A stretch of 41,468 nucleotides of DNA from Acidobacteriota bacterium (GCA_021804965.1 JAJZGG010000015.1:1-41468), one strand, 5' to 3'. Numbered from the stretch's first letter, positions 7,542-18,558 are shown. Made by a program: numbers and translations. Notes: a model not told the origin generated them from the letters alone.

Positions 7542-9320
7542 ATGGCAGCACCCAAAATCATCGTCGTCGGTGGCGGACTCGCCGGCCTGGCCGCAGTCAT
7601 CAAGATTGCGGAAGCAGGCGGCAATGTCGATCTCTTCTCCATTGTTCCCGTCAAGCGCTCCCACTCGGTCTGCGCCCAGGGCGGCATCAACGCCGCCAAG
7701 AACCTGAAGGGCGAGGGCGACACCACCTGGAAGCACTTCGATGACACCATCTACGGCGGCGACTTCCTGGCCAACCAGACTCCGGTCAAGGCCATGTGCG
7801 AGGCCGCTCCGGGCATCATCGATCTGCTGGACCGCATGGGCGTACCCTTCAACCGCACCCCGGAGGGACTGCTCGATTTCCGCCGCTTCGGCGGCACGCT
7901 CTACCACCGCACGGCCTTTGCCGGCGCCACCACGGGCCAGCAGCTGCTCTACGCGCTCGACGAGCAGGTGCGTCGCTACGAGGCCGAGGGCCGCGTCCGC
8001 AAGTTTGAAGGCTGGGAGTTCCTCTCCGCCGTGCTGGACTCCGAGGGGGTCGCACGCGGCATCAGCGCCATGGACCTGCGCACCATGGAGCTGACCACCT
8101 TCCCGGCCGACGCCATCATCATCGCCACCGGCGGCATCGGAGCCATCTTCGGCAAGAGCACAAACTCGGTCGTCTGCACCGGCTCGGCCCAGTCGGCGCT
8201 CTATCAGCAGGGTGCCTGGTACGCCAACGGCGAGTTCATCCAGGTGCACCCCACCTCGATTCCCGGCGAGGACAAGCTGCGGCTCATGTCCGAGTCGGCC
8301 CGCGGGGAAGGCGGCCGCGTCTGGGTGCCGCGTACTCCCGGCGACAAGCGCGAAGCGCGCTCCATCCCGGAGACCGAGCGCTGGTACTTCCTCGAGGAGT
8401 GGTATCCCAAGTACGGCAACCTGGTGCCGCGTGACGTGGCCACCCGCGCCATTCACAAGGTGGTTTATGAGCACGGCCTCGGCATCGACGGCCAGCCCAT
8501 GGTCTACCTCGACCTCACGCACATTGACCGCGCCACGCTGAACCGCAAGCTGGAGGGCATTCTCGAGATCTACGAGAAGTTCGTCGGCGACGATCCCCGC
8601 GACGTGCCCATGAAGATCTTCCCCGGCATGCACTACACCATGGGCGGCCTCTGGGTGGACTTCAACCAGATGACCAACATCCCCGGCGTCTTCGCTGCCG
8701 GCGAGGCCGAGTATCAGTATCACGGTGCCAATCGGCTGGGAGCCAACTCGCTGGTCAGCTGCATCTTCGGCGGATTCGTCTCCGGTCCCAATGCCATGGC
8801 CTATGCCAAGTCCCTCAAGGCTGCGCAGGGCGATGGCGGCCACGCCCAGGAGCTTGCCCGGCAGCGCGAGCTGAATCAGCAGTTGCTCAGCTCCAAGGGC
8901 AAGGAGAACCCGTTCCGCATCTGGCGCGAACTGGGCGACACCATGACCAAGAACGTGACGGTCATCCGCCACAACAAGAACATCGCCGAGACCGAGGCCA
9001 AGATCGTGGAGCTGATGGAGCGCTATCGCAACATCGACCTCAGCGATCGCAGCCAGTGGGCCAACACCAGCTTTGCCTTCACGCGCCAGCTCTGGAACAT
9101 GCTCCAGATCTCCCGCGTGGTGGCCCAGGGTGCACGCCTGCGCGATGAGTCCCGCGGTGCGCATTACAAGCCGGACTTCCCCGAGCGGAACGACGAAAAG
9201 TTCCTCAAGACCACCAAGGCCAGCTTCGATGCAGCCGCCAACGAACCGCGGTTTTCCTTTGAGGATGTCGATATCCAGCACATTCCTCCGCGCCCGCGCC
9301 GTTACGATGCCGCCAGCTAG
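7542..9320 (+). CDS. sdhA: Succinate dehydrogenase flavoprotein subunit
   Basis: Flavoprotein of 592 residues that oxidises succinate to fumarate on the cytoplasmic face of the membrane. The FAD-binding VVGGGLAGLAA motif is at residues 8-18. RSHSVCAQGG carries His41, expected to bind FAD covalently. HPTSIPG and the MGGLWVDFNQMTNIPGVFAAGE block are the usual active-site and second FAD-contact regions. The ATG at 7542 follows GATAGGAAG and gives the normal N-terminus; an upstream frame to 7401 overlaps sdhC and looks spurious. It is 103 bases downstream of sdhC and 51 upstream of sdhB. Length and motifs fit the B. subtilis-type enzyme. Confidence 0.96.
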   Translation: MAAPKIIVVGGGLAGLAAVIKIAEAGGNVDLFSIVPVKRSHSVCAQGGINAAKNLKGEGDTTWKHFDDTIYGGDFLANQTPVKAMCEAAPGIIDLLDRMGVPFNRTPEGLLDFRRFGGTLYHRTAFAGATTGQQLLYALDEQVRRYEAEGRVRKFEGWEFLSAVLDSEGVARGISAMDLRTMELTTFPADAIIIATGGIGAIFGKSTNSVVCTGSAQSALYQQGAWYANGEFIQVHPTSIPGEDKLRLMSESARGEGGRVWVPRTPGDKREARSIPETERWYFLEEWYPKYGNLVPRDVATRAIHKVVYEHGLGIDGQPMVYLDLTHIDRATLNRKLEGILEIYEKFVGDDPRDVPMKIFPGMHYTMGGLWVDFNQMTNIPGVFAAGEAEYQYHGANRLGANSLVSCIFGGFVSGPNAMAYAKSLKAAQGDGGHAQELARQRELNQQLLSSKGKENPFRIWRELGDTMTKNVTVIRHNKNIAETEAKIVELMERYRNIDLSDRSQWANTSFAFTRQLWNMLQISRVVAQGARLRDESRGAHYKPDFPERNDEKFLKTTKASFDAAANEPRFSFEDVDIQHIPPRPRRYDAAS

Positions 9321-9371
9321 GATTGCAGCAGCACTTTGAACCGCCGGCAGCGCCGGCATGGGAGACAGACG

Positions 9372-10121
9372 ATGGCAGAAAAGGTCATTCAGATCGAGAT
9401 CAAGCGCCAGAGCGGCCCGGACGCCCCCGCCACCTGGGAAAAGTTTGAGATTCCGTGGAAGCCGGGGATGAACGTCATCTCCGTCATGCGCGAGATTGCC
9501 GCCAATCCTGTCAACGCCAACGGACAGGACACCACGCCGATTGTCTACGACTCCAACTGTCTGGAGGAGATCTGCGGCTCCTGCGCCATGGTCATCAACG
9601 GCAAGGCGCGCATGGCCTGCTCGGCGCTGGTGGACAAGCTGGAGCAGCCCATCCGCGTCCAGCCGCTCACCAAGTTTCCCGTCGTGCGCGACCTGTCCGT
9701 CGATCGCAGCGTGCTCTTTGAGAATCTCAAGGCCGTCAAGGCCTGGGTTCCCGTCGATGGCACCTACGACCTCGGCTCCGGCCCGCGCGTCTTCCCGCAG
9801 CAGCAGGAGGTGGCCTACCCGCTGTCCAACTGCATCAGCTGCTGCTGCTGCATGGAGGTCTGCCCGCAGTTCAACGACGCCACCGGCTTCGTCGGCGCGG
9901 CCACCATCGCGCAGGTCAAGCTCTTCAACTCCCACCCCACCGGCAAGGTGCTCAAGGAGGATCGTCTGCGCGCACTGGCCGGCGATGGCGGCGTGCAGGA
10001 GTGCGGCTACGCCCAGAACTGCGTGCAGGTCTGCCCCAAGCAGTTGCCGCTCACCGAGGCCATCTCCGACGTCACCCGCGACGTCACGCTGCAGGTTGCC
10101 AAGGATTTCCTTCGCGCCTGA
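9372..10121 (+). CDS. sdhB: Succinate dehydrogenase iron-sulfur subunit
   Basis: Electron-transfer subunit of 249 residues. The plant-type [2Fe-2S] site uses Cys63, Cys68, Cys71 and Cys83. The C-terminal ferredoxin domain has CISCCCCMEVCP (154-165) and CGYAQNCVQVCP (211-222), which provide the [4Fe-4S] ligands (Cys154, 157, 160, 221) and the [3Fe-4S] ligands (Cys164, 211, 217). Four cysteines in a row (157-160) include two beyond the expected ligands. The ATG at 9372 has GGAG seven bases upstream. Last gene of the operon, followed 22 bases later by a strong terminator. Confidence 0.96.
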   Translation: MAEKVIQIEIKRQSGPDAPATWEKFEIPWKPGMNVISVMREIAANPVNANGQDTTPIVYDSNCLEEICGSCAMVINGKARMACSALVDKLEQPIRVQPLTKFPVVRDLSVDRSVLFENLKAVKAWVPVDGTYDLGSGPRVFPQQQEVAYPLSNCISCCCCMEVCPQFNDATGFVGAATIAQVKLFNSHPTGKVLKEDRLRALAGDGGVQECGYAQNCVQVCPKQLPLTEAISDVTRDVTLQVAKDFLRA

Positions 10122-10143
10122 GCCATCCACGATCCACCCATCC

Positions 10144-10182
10144 GCAGCCGCGCAGGGCCCAGCCTTGCGCGGCTGCTGTTTT
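10144..10182 (+). terminator. Rho-independent terminator of sdhCAB
   Basis: An 11-base perfect stem (10144-10154 with 10166-10176) that can extend inward, followed by TGTTTT. It sits 22 bases after the sdhB stop. Confidence 0.8.
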
Positions 10183-10219
10183 CGCGGCCTGATCTCACCT
10201 CCGTCGCCTGCCCGGCTGC

Positions 10220-10225
10220 TACAAT
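10220..10225 (+). promoter_or_regulatory. Candidate -10 box (TACAAT) upstream of the dipeptidase gene
   Basis: A single-mismatch -10 hexamer between the sdh terminator and the dipeptidase start at 10299. No -35 is apparent. The predicted leader would be about 70 bases. Confidence 0.3.
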
Positions 10226-10298
10226 CCTTGCAATCCGGATTTGCCATGATTGCCTCCACACGCACGGCCACTTCCATCGCTCCAAGGTTGGTGATTGC

Positions 10299-11636
10299 AT
10301 GTTCTGTCTCGCCCCTGCGGCCTCGCTTGCCCTTGTTCTTCTGCCCTCAGCCATGACCACCAAGCCTGCCTCACCCACTGCCGCCAAGGCCTCGCCCACT
10401 GCCGCACACCATCGCACAGCCGAGCAGGTGCATCGCGCCGCCATCGTCATTGACACCCACGAGGACACCCCGCAGCGCATCCTCGACGATCACTTCGATC
10501 TCACCGATCCGCTCGGCACCGGACAGGTCAATCTCGACGCCATCCACAAGGGCAATCTCGGCGCGGCCTTTTTCTCCATCTGGGTTGAACCCAAGCTCTA
10601 CCAGGGCCAATACGCGCATCGCACCCTGGAGCTGATCGATGCCACGCGCAACCAGGCCGCGCGCCATCCGGACCAGATCCGCTTCACCACCACCGCCGAC
10701 GGCATCCTCGCCGCCCATCGCGAACACAAGTTCGCCCTGCTCATGGGCATTGAAGGCGGCCACTCCATCGAGCACTCGCTGGCGCTGCTGCGCATGTACT
10801 ACGATCTCGGCGTCCGCTACATGACCCTCACCTGGTCCAACTCCAACGGCTGGGCAGACTCCTCCGGCGACGCCGACGACACCACCGTCCCGCACACTGC
10901 CGATGGTCTCAGCGACTTCGGCAAGGATGTTGTCTACGAGATGAACCGTCTCGGCATGATCGTCGATGTCTCCCACGTCTCCGACAAGACCTTCTACCGT
11001 ACACTCATCGTCAGCCGCGCGCCGGTCATCGCCTCCCACTCGGCGGCCCGTGCCCTGTGTGATGCGCCGCGCAATATGACCGACGACATGCTGCGCGCCA
11101 TTGCACGCTCCGGCGGCCCGGACTCCAAGGGCGGAGTCGTCATGGTCAACTTCTACTCCGGCTTCATCTCCCAGGCCTATCGCAACGCCCAGATCGCCCA
11201 GCGTCCGCAGCTGCTCCAGGCCGAGCAGGCGCTGCGCGACCAATTCAAGGCCGAGGGCCGCACCCTCACCTACGGCGACATCGACAAGGTCGATCGCGCC
11301 TTCGCCGACCGCATCCCGCGTCCGCCGTTCTCTGATCTCATCAACCAGATCGACCACATCGTCAAGGTGGCCGGCATCGATCACGTCGGCATCGGCACCG
11401 ACTTTGACGGCATCTCCGGCCAGCTTCCGCAGGGCATCGACTCGGCCGCCGATCTGCCCAAGGTCACCGCCGCGCTCATGGCCCGCGGCTACTCCGCCGC
11501 CGACTGCGACAAGATTCTCGGCGGCAACTTCCTGCGCGTCTTCCATGAGGTCGAGCAGGTCAGCCACCAGCTCAAGTCCGAGACGCGGCCACGCATCACC
11601 GTCATGCAGCCGCACGACCCCAATCCGGCCCGCTGA
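10299..11636 (+). CDS. Membrane dipeptidase, peptidase family M19
   Basis: Zinc dipeptidase of the renal-dipeptidase type, 445 residues. The binuclear zinc site is complete: His54 and Asp56 in DTHED, bridging Glu152 in GIEGGHS, His226 in DVSHVSD and His247 in ASHSAAR. GIGTDFDGI near the C-terminus is the usual substrate-side motif. These enzymes cleave L-D or L-L dipeptides. The N-terminus (LAPAASLALVLLPSA) is a short hydrophobic stretch that could be a signal peptide, although it lacks a clear basic region, so the true start may lie elsewhere. AAGG stands about eleven bases before the ATG. It lies between the sdh terminator and the toxin-antitoxin pair and seems to be its own unit. Confidence 0.88.
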   Translation: MFCLAPAASLALVLLPSAMTTKPASPTAAKASPTAAHHRTAEQVHRAAIVIDTHEDTPQRILDDHFDLTDPLGTGQVNLDAIHKGNLGAAFFSIWVEPKLYQGQYAHRTLELIDATRNQAARHPDQIRFTTTADGILAAHREHKFALLMGIEGGHSIEHSLALLRMYYDLGVRYMTLTWSNSNGWADSSGDADDTTVPHTADGLSDFGKDVVYEMNRLGMIVDVSHVSDKTFYRTLIVSRAPVIASHSAARALCDAPRNMTDDMLRAIARSGGPDSKGGVVMVNFYSGFISQAYRNAQIAQRPQLLQAEQALRDQFKAEGRTLTYGDIDKVDRAFADRIPRPPFSDLINQIDHIVKVAGIDHVGIGTDFDGISGQLPQGIDSAADLPKVTAALMARGYSAADCDKILGGNFLRVFHEVEQVSHQLKSETRPRITVMQPHDPNPAR

Positions 11637-11734
11637 AGCCGCCAGATCGGTTTCATCCTCCTAAGGCGCTTCTATTCATGCCCTTATTCGCGTCGTCTCA
11701 CAGAGTTTCTTCCACGGAAACGTTGAAAACAGGT

Positions 11735-11770
11735 CTGCCATTTCTGCAAAAAATCTTGCCACTATGGCAG
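11735..11770 (+). promoter_or_regulatory. Promoter-operator region of the toxin-antitoxin pair
   Basis: CTGCCA (11735-11740) is the reverse complement of TGGCAG (11765-11770). A tighter palindrome TGCCA-CTA-TGGCA spans 11757-11769. It overlaps a -35-like TTGCCA (11756-11761), 17 bases before TAGGCT (11779-11784). Repressor binding here would block the promoter, as expected for an autoregulated pair. The -10 is weak, so this is a moderate call. Confidence 0.4.
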
Positions 11771-11790
11771 GAACGGTTTAGGCTGGAGAC

Positions 11791-12258
11791 ATGGCATTGG
11801 AGTACAAATCCGTCGCGGCATCCGTCCCTTCCCGTGTTCCCAAAGGGAAACCACGGATTGGAACAACCCTCGGATTGAAGAGCATGGACGCACCCTCTCT
11901 CATCCGTGCGACGAGCGCCGGACTTTCCTGGAACGCCGTCACAAGATTTTTGGGAGCCACAGGGCTCAGCCAGCCGCAGCTTGCGAGTTACCTGGATATT
12001 TCTGCGCGAACATTCGCTCGTCGGCGTGAGGCCGGAGCTCTCGACCGCCGTGAGTCCGAGAAATTACTGCGCCTGGCGGAAATCTGGGAGGCAGCCCTGG
12101 ACCTTTTTGACGGGGACGACGCACGAACGCGCGCCTGGCTTGTGGCGCCGGCCTTCGGTTTGGGAAATGTGGCACCCATCGACTACGCACAAACCGAGTT
12201 CGGTGGCCGTGAGGTCCGCGCTCTGATCGGACGCATTGCCGACGGGGTCTTCTCTTGA
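11791..12258 (+). CDS. Xre/MbcA/ParS-type antitoxin of a RES-Xre pair
   Basis: A 155-residue protein. Residues about 40-85 form a helix-turn-helix (LSQPQLASYLDISARTFARRREAG). The C-terminal part (WLVAPAFGLGNVAPIDYAQTEFGGREVRALIGRIADGVFS) is the DUF2384/MbcA toxin-binding domain, with the expected L-G-x2-P-I-D-Y and G-x2-E-V pattern. Such antitoxins bind and block RES toxins and repress their own operon. The next gene starts inside its stop codon. The ATG at 11791 has GGAG only two bases away but sits six bases after a -10-like hexamer. An alternative ATG at 11884 would remove the 31-residue N-terminal tail. The region looks less GC-rich than its neighbours, which fits horizontal acquisition. 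Confidence 0.88.
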   Translation: MALEYKSVAASVPSRVPKGKPRIGTTLGLKSMDAPSLIRATSAGLSWNAVTRFLGATGLSQPQLASYLDISARTFARRREAGALDRRESEKLLRLAEIWEAALDLFDGDDARTRAWLVAPAFGLGNVAPIDYAQTEFGGREVRALIGRIADGVFS

Positions 12259-12731
12259 TTGAGGCGTTCCGGATCTCGAAAGAGTCCGACCCGGCGAAAG
12301 CGTTCTCAGGACAAGGTGCAAAGGACTGGGGCGGCAGATGGAACAGCAAAGGCGTTGCGGCCGTCTACACAGCGGCGCATCGCTCCCTCTCAATCCTTGA
12401 AATCCTTGTTCACGTAAAAGGCGGCTCTGGAACAGGCAGCGCGGCGATCGACGCGCCATTCTATGTGTATGCGGTTTCGTTTGATGCGGCTCTGCTGAAG
12501 GAATTACCAATCTCAAGCGTGCCGAATGGATGGAATTCCGAACCGCCCACGTCTGCCAGCCAGAGTCTCGGAGATGCCTGGGTCTCGGCAGCAGGAAGCG
12601 CCATCTTGTCTGTACCCAGCGTGATTGTTCCTGAAGAGCGCAATTACATCCTGAATCCCAACCATCCGCGCTTCTCTGAAATTCAGATCGGTGCACCGGT
12701 TCAATGCCAGGTCGATCCACGGCTGCTGTAA
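12255..12731 (+). CDS. RES-domain toxin (NAD-degrading type)
   Basis: A 158-residue RES-domain protein. GGRWNSKGVAAVYTA and the VPSVIVPEERNYILNPNHP block are the family hallmarks. Arg28, Tyr38 and Glu49 have the same 10- and 11-residue spacing as catalytic residues recalled from characterised RES toxins such as P. putida Res, and Ser122 in VPS fits the fourth conserved position. Characterised members deplete NAD+ in the cell. All motifs are intact, so an active toxin is expected. The start is a TTG whose last bases overlap the antitoxin stop by four bases (TTGA), giving tight coupling. It ends 38 bases before tRNA-Gly. Confidence 0.9.
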   Translation: MIEAFRISKESDPAKAFSGQGAKDWGGRWNSKGVAAVYTAAHRSLSILEILVHVKGGSGTGSAAIDAPFYVYAVSFDAALLKELPISSVPNGWNSEPPTSASQSLGDAWVSAAGSAILSVPSVIVPEERNYILNPNHPRFSEIQIGAPVQCQVDPRLL

Positions 12732-12769
12732 GCCCACCGGGCCGTCTTTTCTGGTACTCTGGTTCACAG

Positions 12770-12844
12770 GCGGGAGTAGTTCAGTGGCAGAACGTCAGCT
12801 TCCCAAGCTGAATGTCGCCGGTTCGATCCCGGTCTCCCGCTCCA
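12770..12844 (+). tRNA. tRNA-Gly (anticodon CCC)
   Basis: A complete cloverleaf of 75 bases: acceptor GCGGGAG/CTCCCGC, D-arm GTTC/GAAC, anticodon stem TCAGC/GCTGA with loop TTCCCAA (anticodon CCC, codon GGG), T-stem GCCGG/CCGGT with loop TTCGATC. CCA is encoded at 12842-12844. It resembles the E. coli glycine CCC isoacceptor. A weak -10-like TACTCT lies nine bases upstream. Confidence 0.96.
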
Positions 12845-12861
12845 CCTGCACCACCGCCGGA

Positions 12862-12891
12862 TTGACGCTGGCTGCGTCCACCGGTCATACT
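12862..12891 (+). promoter_or_regulatory. Candidate promoter of the met leader transcript
   Basis: TTGACG (12862-12867, five of six matches) and CATACT (12886-12891, four of six) with an 18-base spacer, starting 18 bases after the tRNA. The -10 ends seven bases before the leader ORF start at 12899, so the transcript would begin at or very near the ATG. Confidence 0.5.
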
Positions 12892-12898
12892 GTTTCCG

Positions 12899-15589
<2,691 letters not shown>

Positions 15590-15597
15590 ATCTTTAC

Positions 15598-15626
15598 TTG
15601 TCAGAGTCGGCTGCAATTTCTATAAT
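15598..15626 (+). promoter_or_regulatory. Strong sigma-70 promoter (TTGTCA-N17-TATAAT)
   Basis: TTGTCA (15598-15603), a 17-base spacer and a perfect TATAAT (15621-15626), beginning nine bases after the metX stop. Initiation near 15633 gives a leader of about 115 bases to the start at 15748. It is the best vegetative promoter in the window. Confidence 0.85.
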
Positions 15627-15747
15627 CCCAGCATCACCGCATCTTGACTCAGGAGCGGAAGAAATTGCTCACAGATGGCAATCCTTACTCTGCTCGCCAG
15701 ATTACGGGTCATACGAACATTGATAACGAAATTCCCAGGAGCTTTGC

Positions 15748-17061
15748 ATGAAGAAGTATCTCCTCACCGCTGCGTCTGCCTTGATCGGGCTTGGTCTGCT
15801 CGCTGCTCCCATGGCTCGGGCTCAGGCCACCCCAGGCCAGATCACCATCAAGGATCCTGCCGAGTACAACTCGTATAACAATGCGATTTCGCAGACCTCT
15901 CCGCAGGCCAAGGCTTCCGCATGTGAGTCGTTCCTGAACACCTATCCCCAGAGCGTGGTCAAGCTCACCGTCCTTAACCAGCTCGTGGATGCCTACTCCC
16001 AGTTCGACGCCTCGAAGGCTGTCGATGCGGCAGGCCGTCTGCTGCAGGTGGACCCATCCAATCTGAAGGCTCTCTACCTGATCGCCTTCATCAAGAAGCA
16101 GCAGGCAACCCAGGTTGCCTCCTCCAATCCTGCCCAGCAGGCGCAGCTGCTCGACGATGCAGCCGCCGCCGCGCAGAAGGGTCTGGCGCTCGCCAAGCCC
16201 GACGGGGTTGCCGAGGATGCCTTCAAGAAGCAGAAGGCCACCACCGACCCGTTCTTCCACTCCGTCATCGCCTATGACAACATCTACTCCAAGAAGGATC
16301 TGCAGGCCGCCATCACGGAGTTCCGCACCGAGCTGGAGATGATTGCCGCCGCCAATCCAGCGGCCACGCAGGTTGCCCCTGCACTCAATGACACGCTGGT
16401 CCTCGGCCAGACCTACACCCAGCTCAAGCCGGCAGACATGATCAACGGCGTCTGGTTCATGAGCCGTGCAGAAAACTTTGCCCCGGCCAACTTCAAGCCC
16501 GTCATCGAAAAGCAGGCCAAGTACTGGTACAAGCGCTTCCACGGCAGCACCGATGGCTACGATGCCGTCATGGCCGCCTCTGCCAAGAGCCTGTTCCCGC
16601 CCCAGGACTTCAAGATCGATCCGGCTCCCACGCCCAAGCAGATTGCCGACAAGTTCGTCGCCGACAATCCGGACTTCTCCACCTACGCCATGGGCGATAG
16701 CGAGTACGTGCTGGCCAATGCTTCCGCGGATAACGCCGAGAAGCTCTTCGCCACCCTCAAGGACAAGGTCGTCATCATCCCCGGCACGGTCATCGCCGCC
16801 GATGCCAACCAGGTCAAGCTGGCTGTCACCGAAGATGCCAAGGCTGACAAGGTCGCTGACTTCACCATCAACATGAAGAAGCCGCTCGCCGACAAGGATA
16901 TTCCCGCCGTCGGCTCGGATATCACCAACCTCGTGGGCACCTACGACTCCTACACCCAGACCCCGCCGCAGATCATCATGCGCGACGGCGAGATCCAGGT
17001 GACCAAGAAGCCCGTCACCCACCATCGCAAGCCGGCAGCCGGACACCACACCAGCAACTGA
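15748..17061 (+). CDS. Secreted or periplasmic helical-repeat (TPR-like) protein, function unknown
   Basis: A 437-residue exported protein. A cleavable signal peptide ends at ARA (about residue 25). The middle is alpha-helical with loose tetratricopeptide features: paired helices such as SACESFLNTYPQSVVKLTVLNQLVDAYSQF and DAAGRLLQVDPSNLKALYLIAFIKK. The C-terminal region (about 340-420) looks beta-rich (KVVIIPGTVIAADANQVKLAVTED), and the protein ends in a His-rich tail. I do not recognise a named family. AGGAG lies about seven bases before the ATG. A strong promoter upstream and a strong terminator 24 bases downstream make it a single-gene, probably well-expressed unit. A scaffold or binding role is only a guess. 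Confidence 0.75.
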   Translation: MKKYLLTAASALIGLGLLAAPMARAQATPGQITIKDPAEYNSYNNAISQTSPQAKASACESFLNTYPQSVVKLTVLNQLVDAYSQFDASKAVDAAGRLLQVDPSNLKALYLIAFIKKQQATQVASSNPAQQAQLLDDAAAAAQKGLALAKPDGVAEDAFKKQKATTDPFFHSVIAYDNIYSKKDLQAAITEFRTELEMIAAANPAATQVAPALNDTLVLGQTYTQLKPADMINGVWFMSRAENFAPANFKPVIEKQAKYWYKRFHGSTDGYDAVMAASAKSLFPPQDFKIDPAPTPKQIADKFVADNPDFSTYAMGDSEYVLANASADNAEKLFATLKDKVVIIPGTVIAADANQVKLAVTEDAKADKVADFTINMKKPLADKDIPAVGSDITNLVGTYDSYTQTPPQIIMRDGEIQVTKKPVTHHRKPAAGHHTSN

Positions 17062-17084
17062 TCCCTGCCGCAGTATCACCCCTC

Positions 17085-17120
17085 ATTCGGCGCTTCCTAC
17101 AGGAGGCGCCGAATGTTTTT
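17085..17120 (+). terminator. Rho-independent terminator of the TPR-like gene
   Basis: A 13-base stem (17085-17097 with 17102-17114; one G-T pair) with a TACA loop, followed by GTTTTT. Unmistakable, and placed 24 bases after the stop. Confidence 0.92.
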
Positions 17121-17183
17121 GGGCATCCCTGCCATTCTGTAGCAAGCACAGGCACGCTTCCCGCAGATGATACTCTGAGCAGG

Positions 17184-18071
17184 ATGAAGACTGTTTCCCC
17201 CATCGCTGCCGCCGCACTGTTCCTGACCCTGCCGCTGTCATCCGCGCTCGCTGCGCAGTCGCCCTGCCAGAACACCCCGGGCACCCGCTGCGGACTCAGG
17301 ATCACGCAGGCCGCCAACGCCGGACCACGACTCGCACCCTTCACGCTCGACCGCTCCCAGCCGCAGACCACCGTGCTGCGCACGCGTTCCGTCGATCAAA
17401 TGAGCTCTGCCGACCAGCAGTTGCTTGCGGCAAACTCTGCCACCATTGCCAGCCGCGCCGGCGTGCAGGGCTTTCATCTCGCGGGGCAGGGAAGCGCACA
17501 AGCCCCCACCGACTGGCAGATTCAGCAGATGGAGTGTCCGGCGCTGCCCGATCATCTCCTGCTTCGTTATCGGCGCGATGTCGGCACCCGTAGCGAATCC
17601 AGCTTCACCGTGGCCCTCCCGCGCACCTCTGCGGCCCGGCTGCATCTGGTTCCGGTCGAGCGCGCCGGATACTCCCTTTACACTCCATCCCGCCATAACC
17701 GCATGACCATCGTGGTCTTCAACGATCTGCTGCGTGAGGATCATCACCCGGATCGCAATGACTGGCTGGGCCTGGCCCTCTGCTACGCCGCCCTTGCCGG
17801 TGACCGGGTCCAGCCCGCGCTCAACCCGGTATCTGCAGCCCCGACTCCGGATTCCTCGCAGCCCTATCCCAATCTCGTTCCTGCCACCCTGTCCATCTCC
17901 TGGAAGCAGAATCCCGAGGTCTCCTTTGTTGCCAGCAGCGCCTCCAGCGAGCGTCTGCGGCTCTGGACGCTCCACTTCCAGCGCGACGGACAGCTGCGCA
18001 AGGTCAGCACGGCCCACGCCAGCCAGCTCTCCGCCGTCCCGGCTCGTGGCCAGGTTGTGGACCTGAAGTAG
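17184..18071 (+). CDS. Exported protein of unknown function
   Basis: A 295-residue protein with a clear signal peptide (hydrophobic stretch to about residue 23, ALA before AQS). The mature part has Cys28 and Cys36 close together (PCQNTPGTRCG) and two more cysteines later, which could form disulfides outside the cytoplasm. The remainder is mixed alpha/beta with no motif I recognise; WFxQ-type or catalytic signatures are absent. It lies alone between two terminators, downstream of the TPR-like exported protein, and is followed by a convergent HU-like gene. No function is proposed. Confidence 0.7.
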   Translation: MKTVSPIAAAALFLTLPLSSALAAQSPCQNTPGTRCGLRITQAANAGPRLAPFTLDRSQPQTTVLRTRSVDQMSSADQQLLAANSATIASRAGVQGFHLAGQGSAQAPTDWQIQQMECPALPDHLLLRYRRDVGTRSESSFTVALPRTSAARLHLVPVERAGYSLYTPSRHNRMTIVVFNDLLREDHHPDRNDWLGLALCYAALAGDRVQPALNPVSAAPTPDSSQPYPNLVPATLSISWKQNPEVSFVASSASSERLRLWTLHFQRDGQLRKVSTAHASQLSAVPARGQVVDLK

Positions 18072-18100
18072 ACAGCACTGCAGCGACAGCAAAAGGAACA

Positions 18101-18142
18101 GGCCGGAAGCATCCACATCGGATCACTTCCGGCCCGTTTTTT
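18101..18142 (+). terminator. Rho-independent terminator after the 17184 gene
   Basis: A nine-base perfect stem GGCCGGAAG (18101-18109) with CTTCCGGCC (18126-18134) and a 16-base loop, then CGTTTTTT. It separates the gene from the convergent HU-like gene. Confidence 0.85.
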
Positions 18143-18186
18143 CTGGCTTAACTGAGCATGTCTGAGGCACCCACTGGTGCAGGCGC

Positions 18187-18477
18187 CTATTCGCCGCCTT
18201 TGGCTGTGGGCGAGATCTCGTGCAGTTCCTTGCCCGGCTTGAAGCGGATTGCGCGACCAGGCGCAATGCTCACCTCGCTGCCCGTTCTCGGGTTGCGTCC
18301 GATGCCGGTCTTGCGTGGCCTCACGCTGAAGACGCCAAACCCGCGTAGTTCAATCCGGTCGCCTTCGGCCAGTGCCTTCTTCAGGCCGTCGAATACGCAA
18401 TCCACTGCCGCCTCGGCCTTGGTGCGAGGCAGTCCGGTCCGCTCAATCACTTGGTGAACGATGTTTTGCTTGATCAA
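18187..18477 (-). CDS. HU/IHF-family DNA-binding protein
   Basis: A 96-residue nucleoid-type protein. The helical N-terminal dimerisation part is followed by RIELRGFGVFSVRPRKTGIGRNPRTG, which contains the family signature and the start of the DNA-embracing arm, and APGRAIRFKPGKEL closes the domain. Whether it is HU or IHF-like cannot be settled. The start is TTG, with AAGGA eight bases upstream. A -10-like TAGAAT (18505-18500, minus strand) would give a leader of about 16 bases. It is divergent from dcd, sharing a 176-base intergenic region. Confidence 0.92.
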   Translation of the reverse strand: MIKQNIVHQVIERTGLPRTKAEAAVDCVFDGLKKALAEGDRIELRGFGVFSVRPRKTGIGRNPRTGSEVSIAPGRAIRFKPGKELHEISPTAKGGE

Positions 18478-18558
18478 CGTCCCTATCCTTTTACCTCAGA
18501 TTCTACAACGCCCAGTCTGGCTACATCGCTGGCGTGAGCATATTCATTCAGATCGTCA

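Noticed and set aside
7296-10277. A 993-codon minus-strand frame across the sdhA-sdhB region
   Set aside because: It mirrors sdhA and sdhB, which have all catalytic and cluster ligands; the antisense product has no domain resemblance.
11678-11878. A 66-codon ORF just ahead of and overlapping the antitoxin gene
   Set aside because: It overlaps the antitoxin in another frame, lacks a ribosome site and shows no family resemblance.
12732-12769. att-like duplication of the tRNA-Gly end flanking the toxin-antitoxin pair
   Set aside because: No copy of the tRNA 3' end was seen on the far side of the pair, and the insertion is on the 5' side of the tRNA, unlike integrase-mediated islands.
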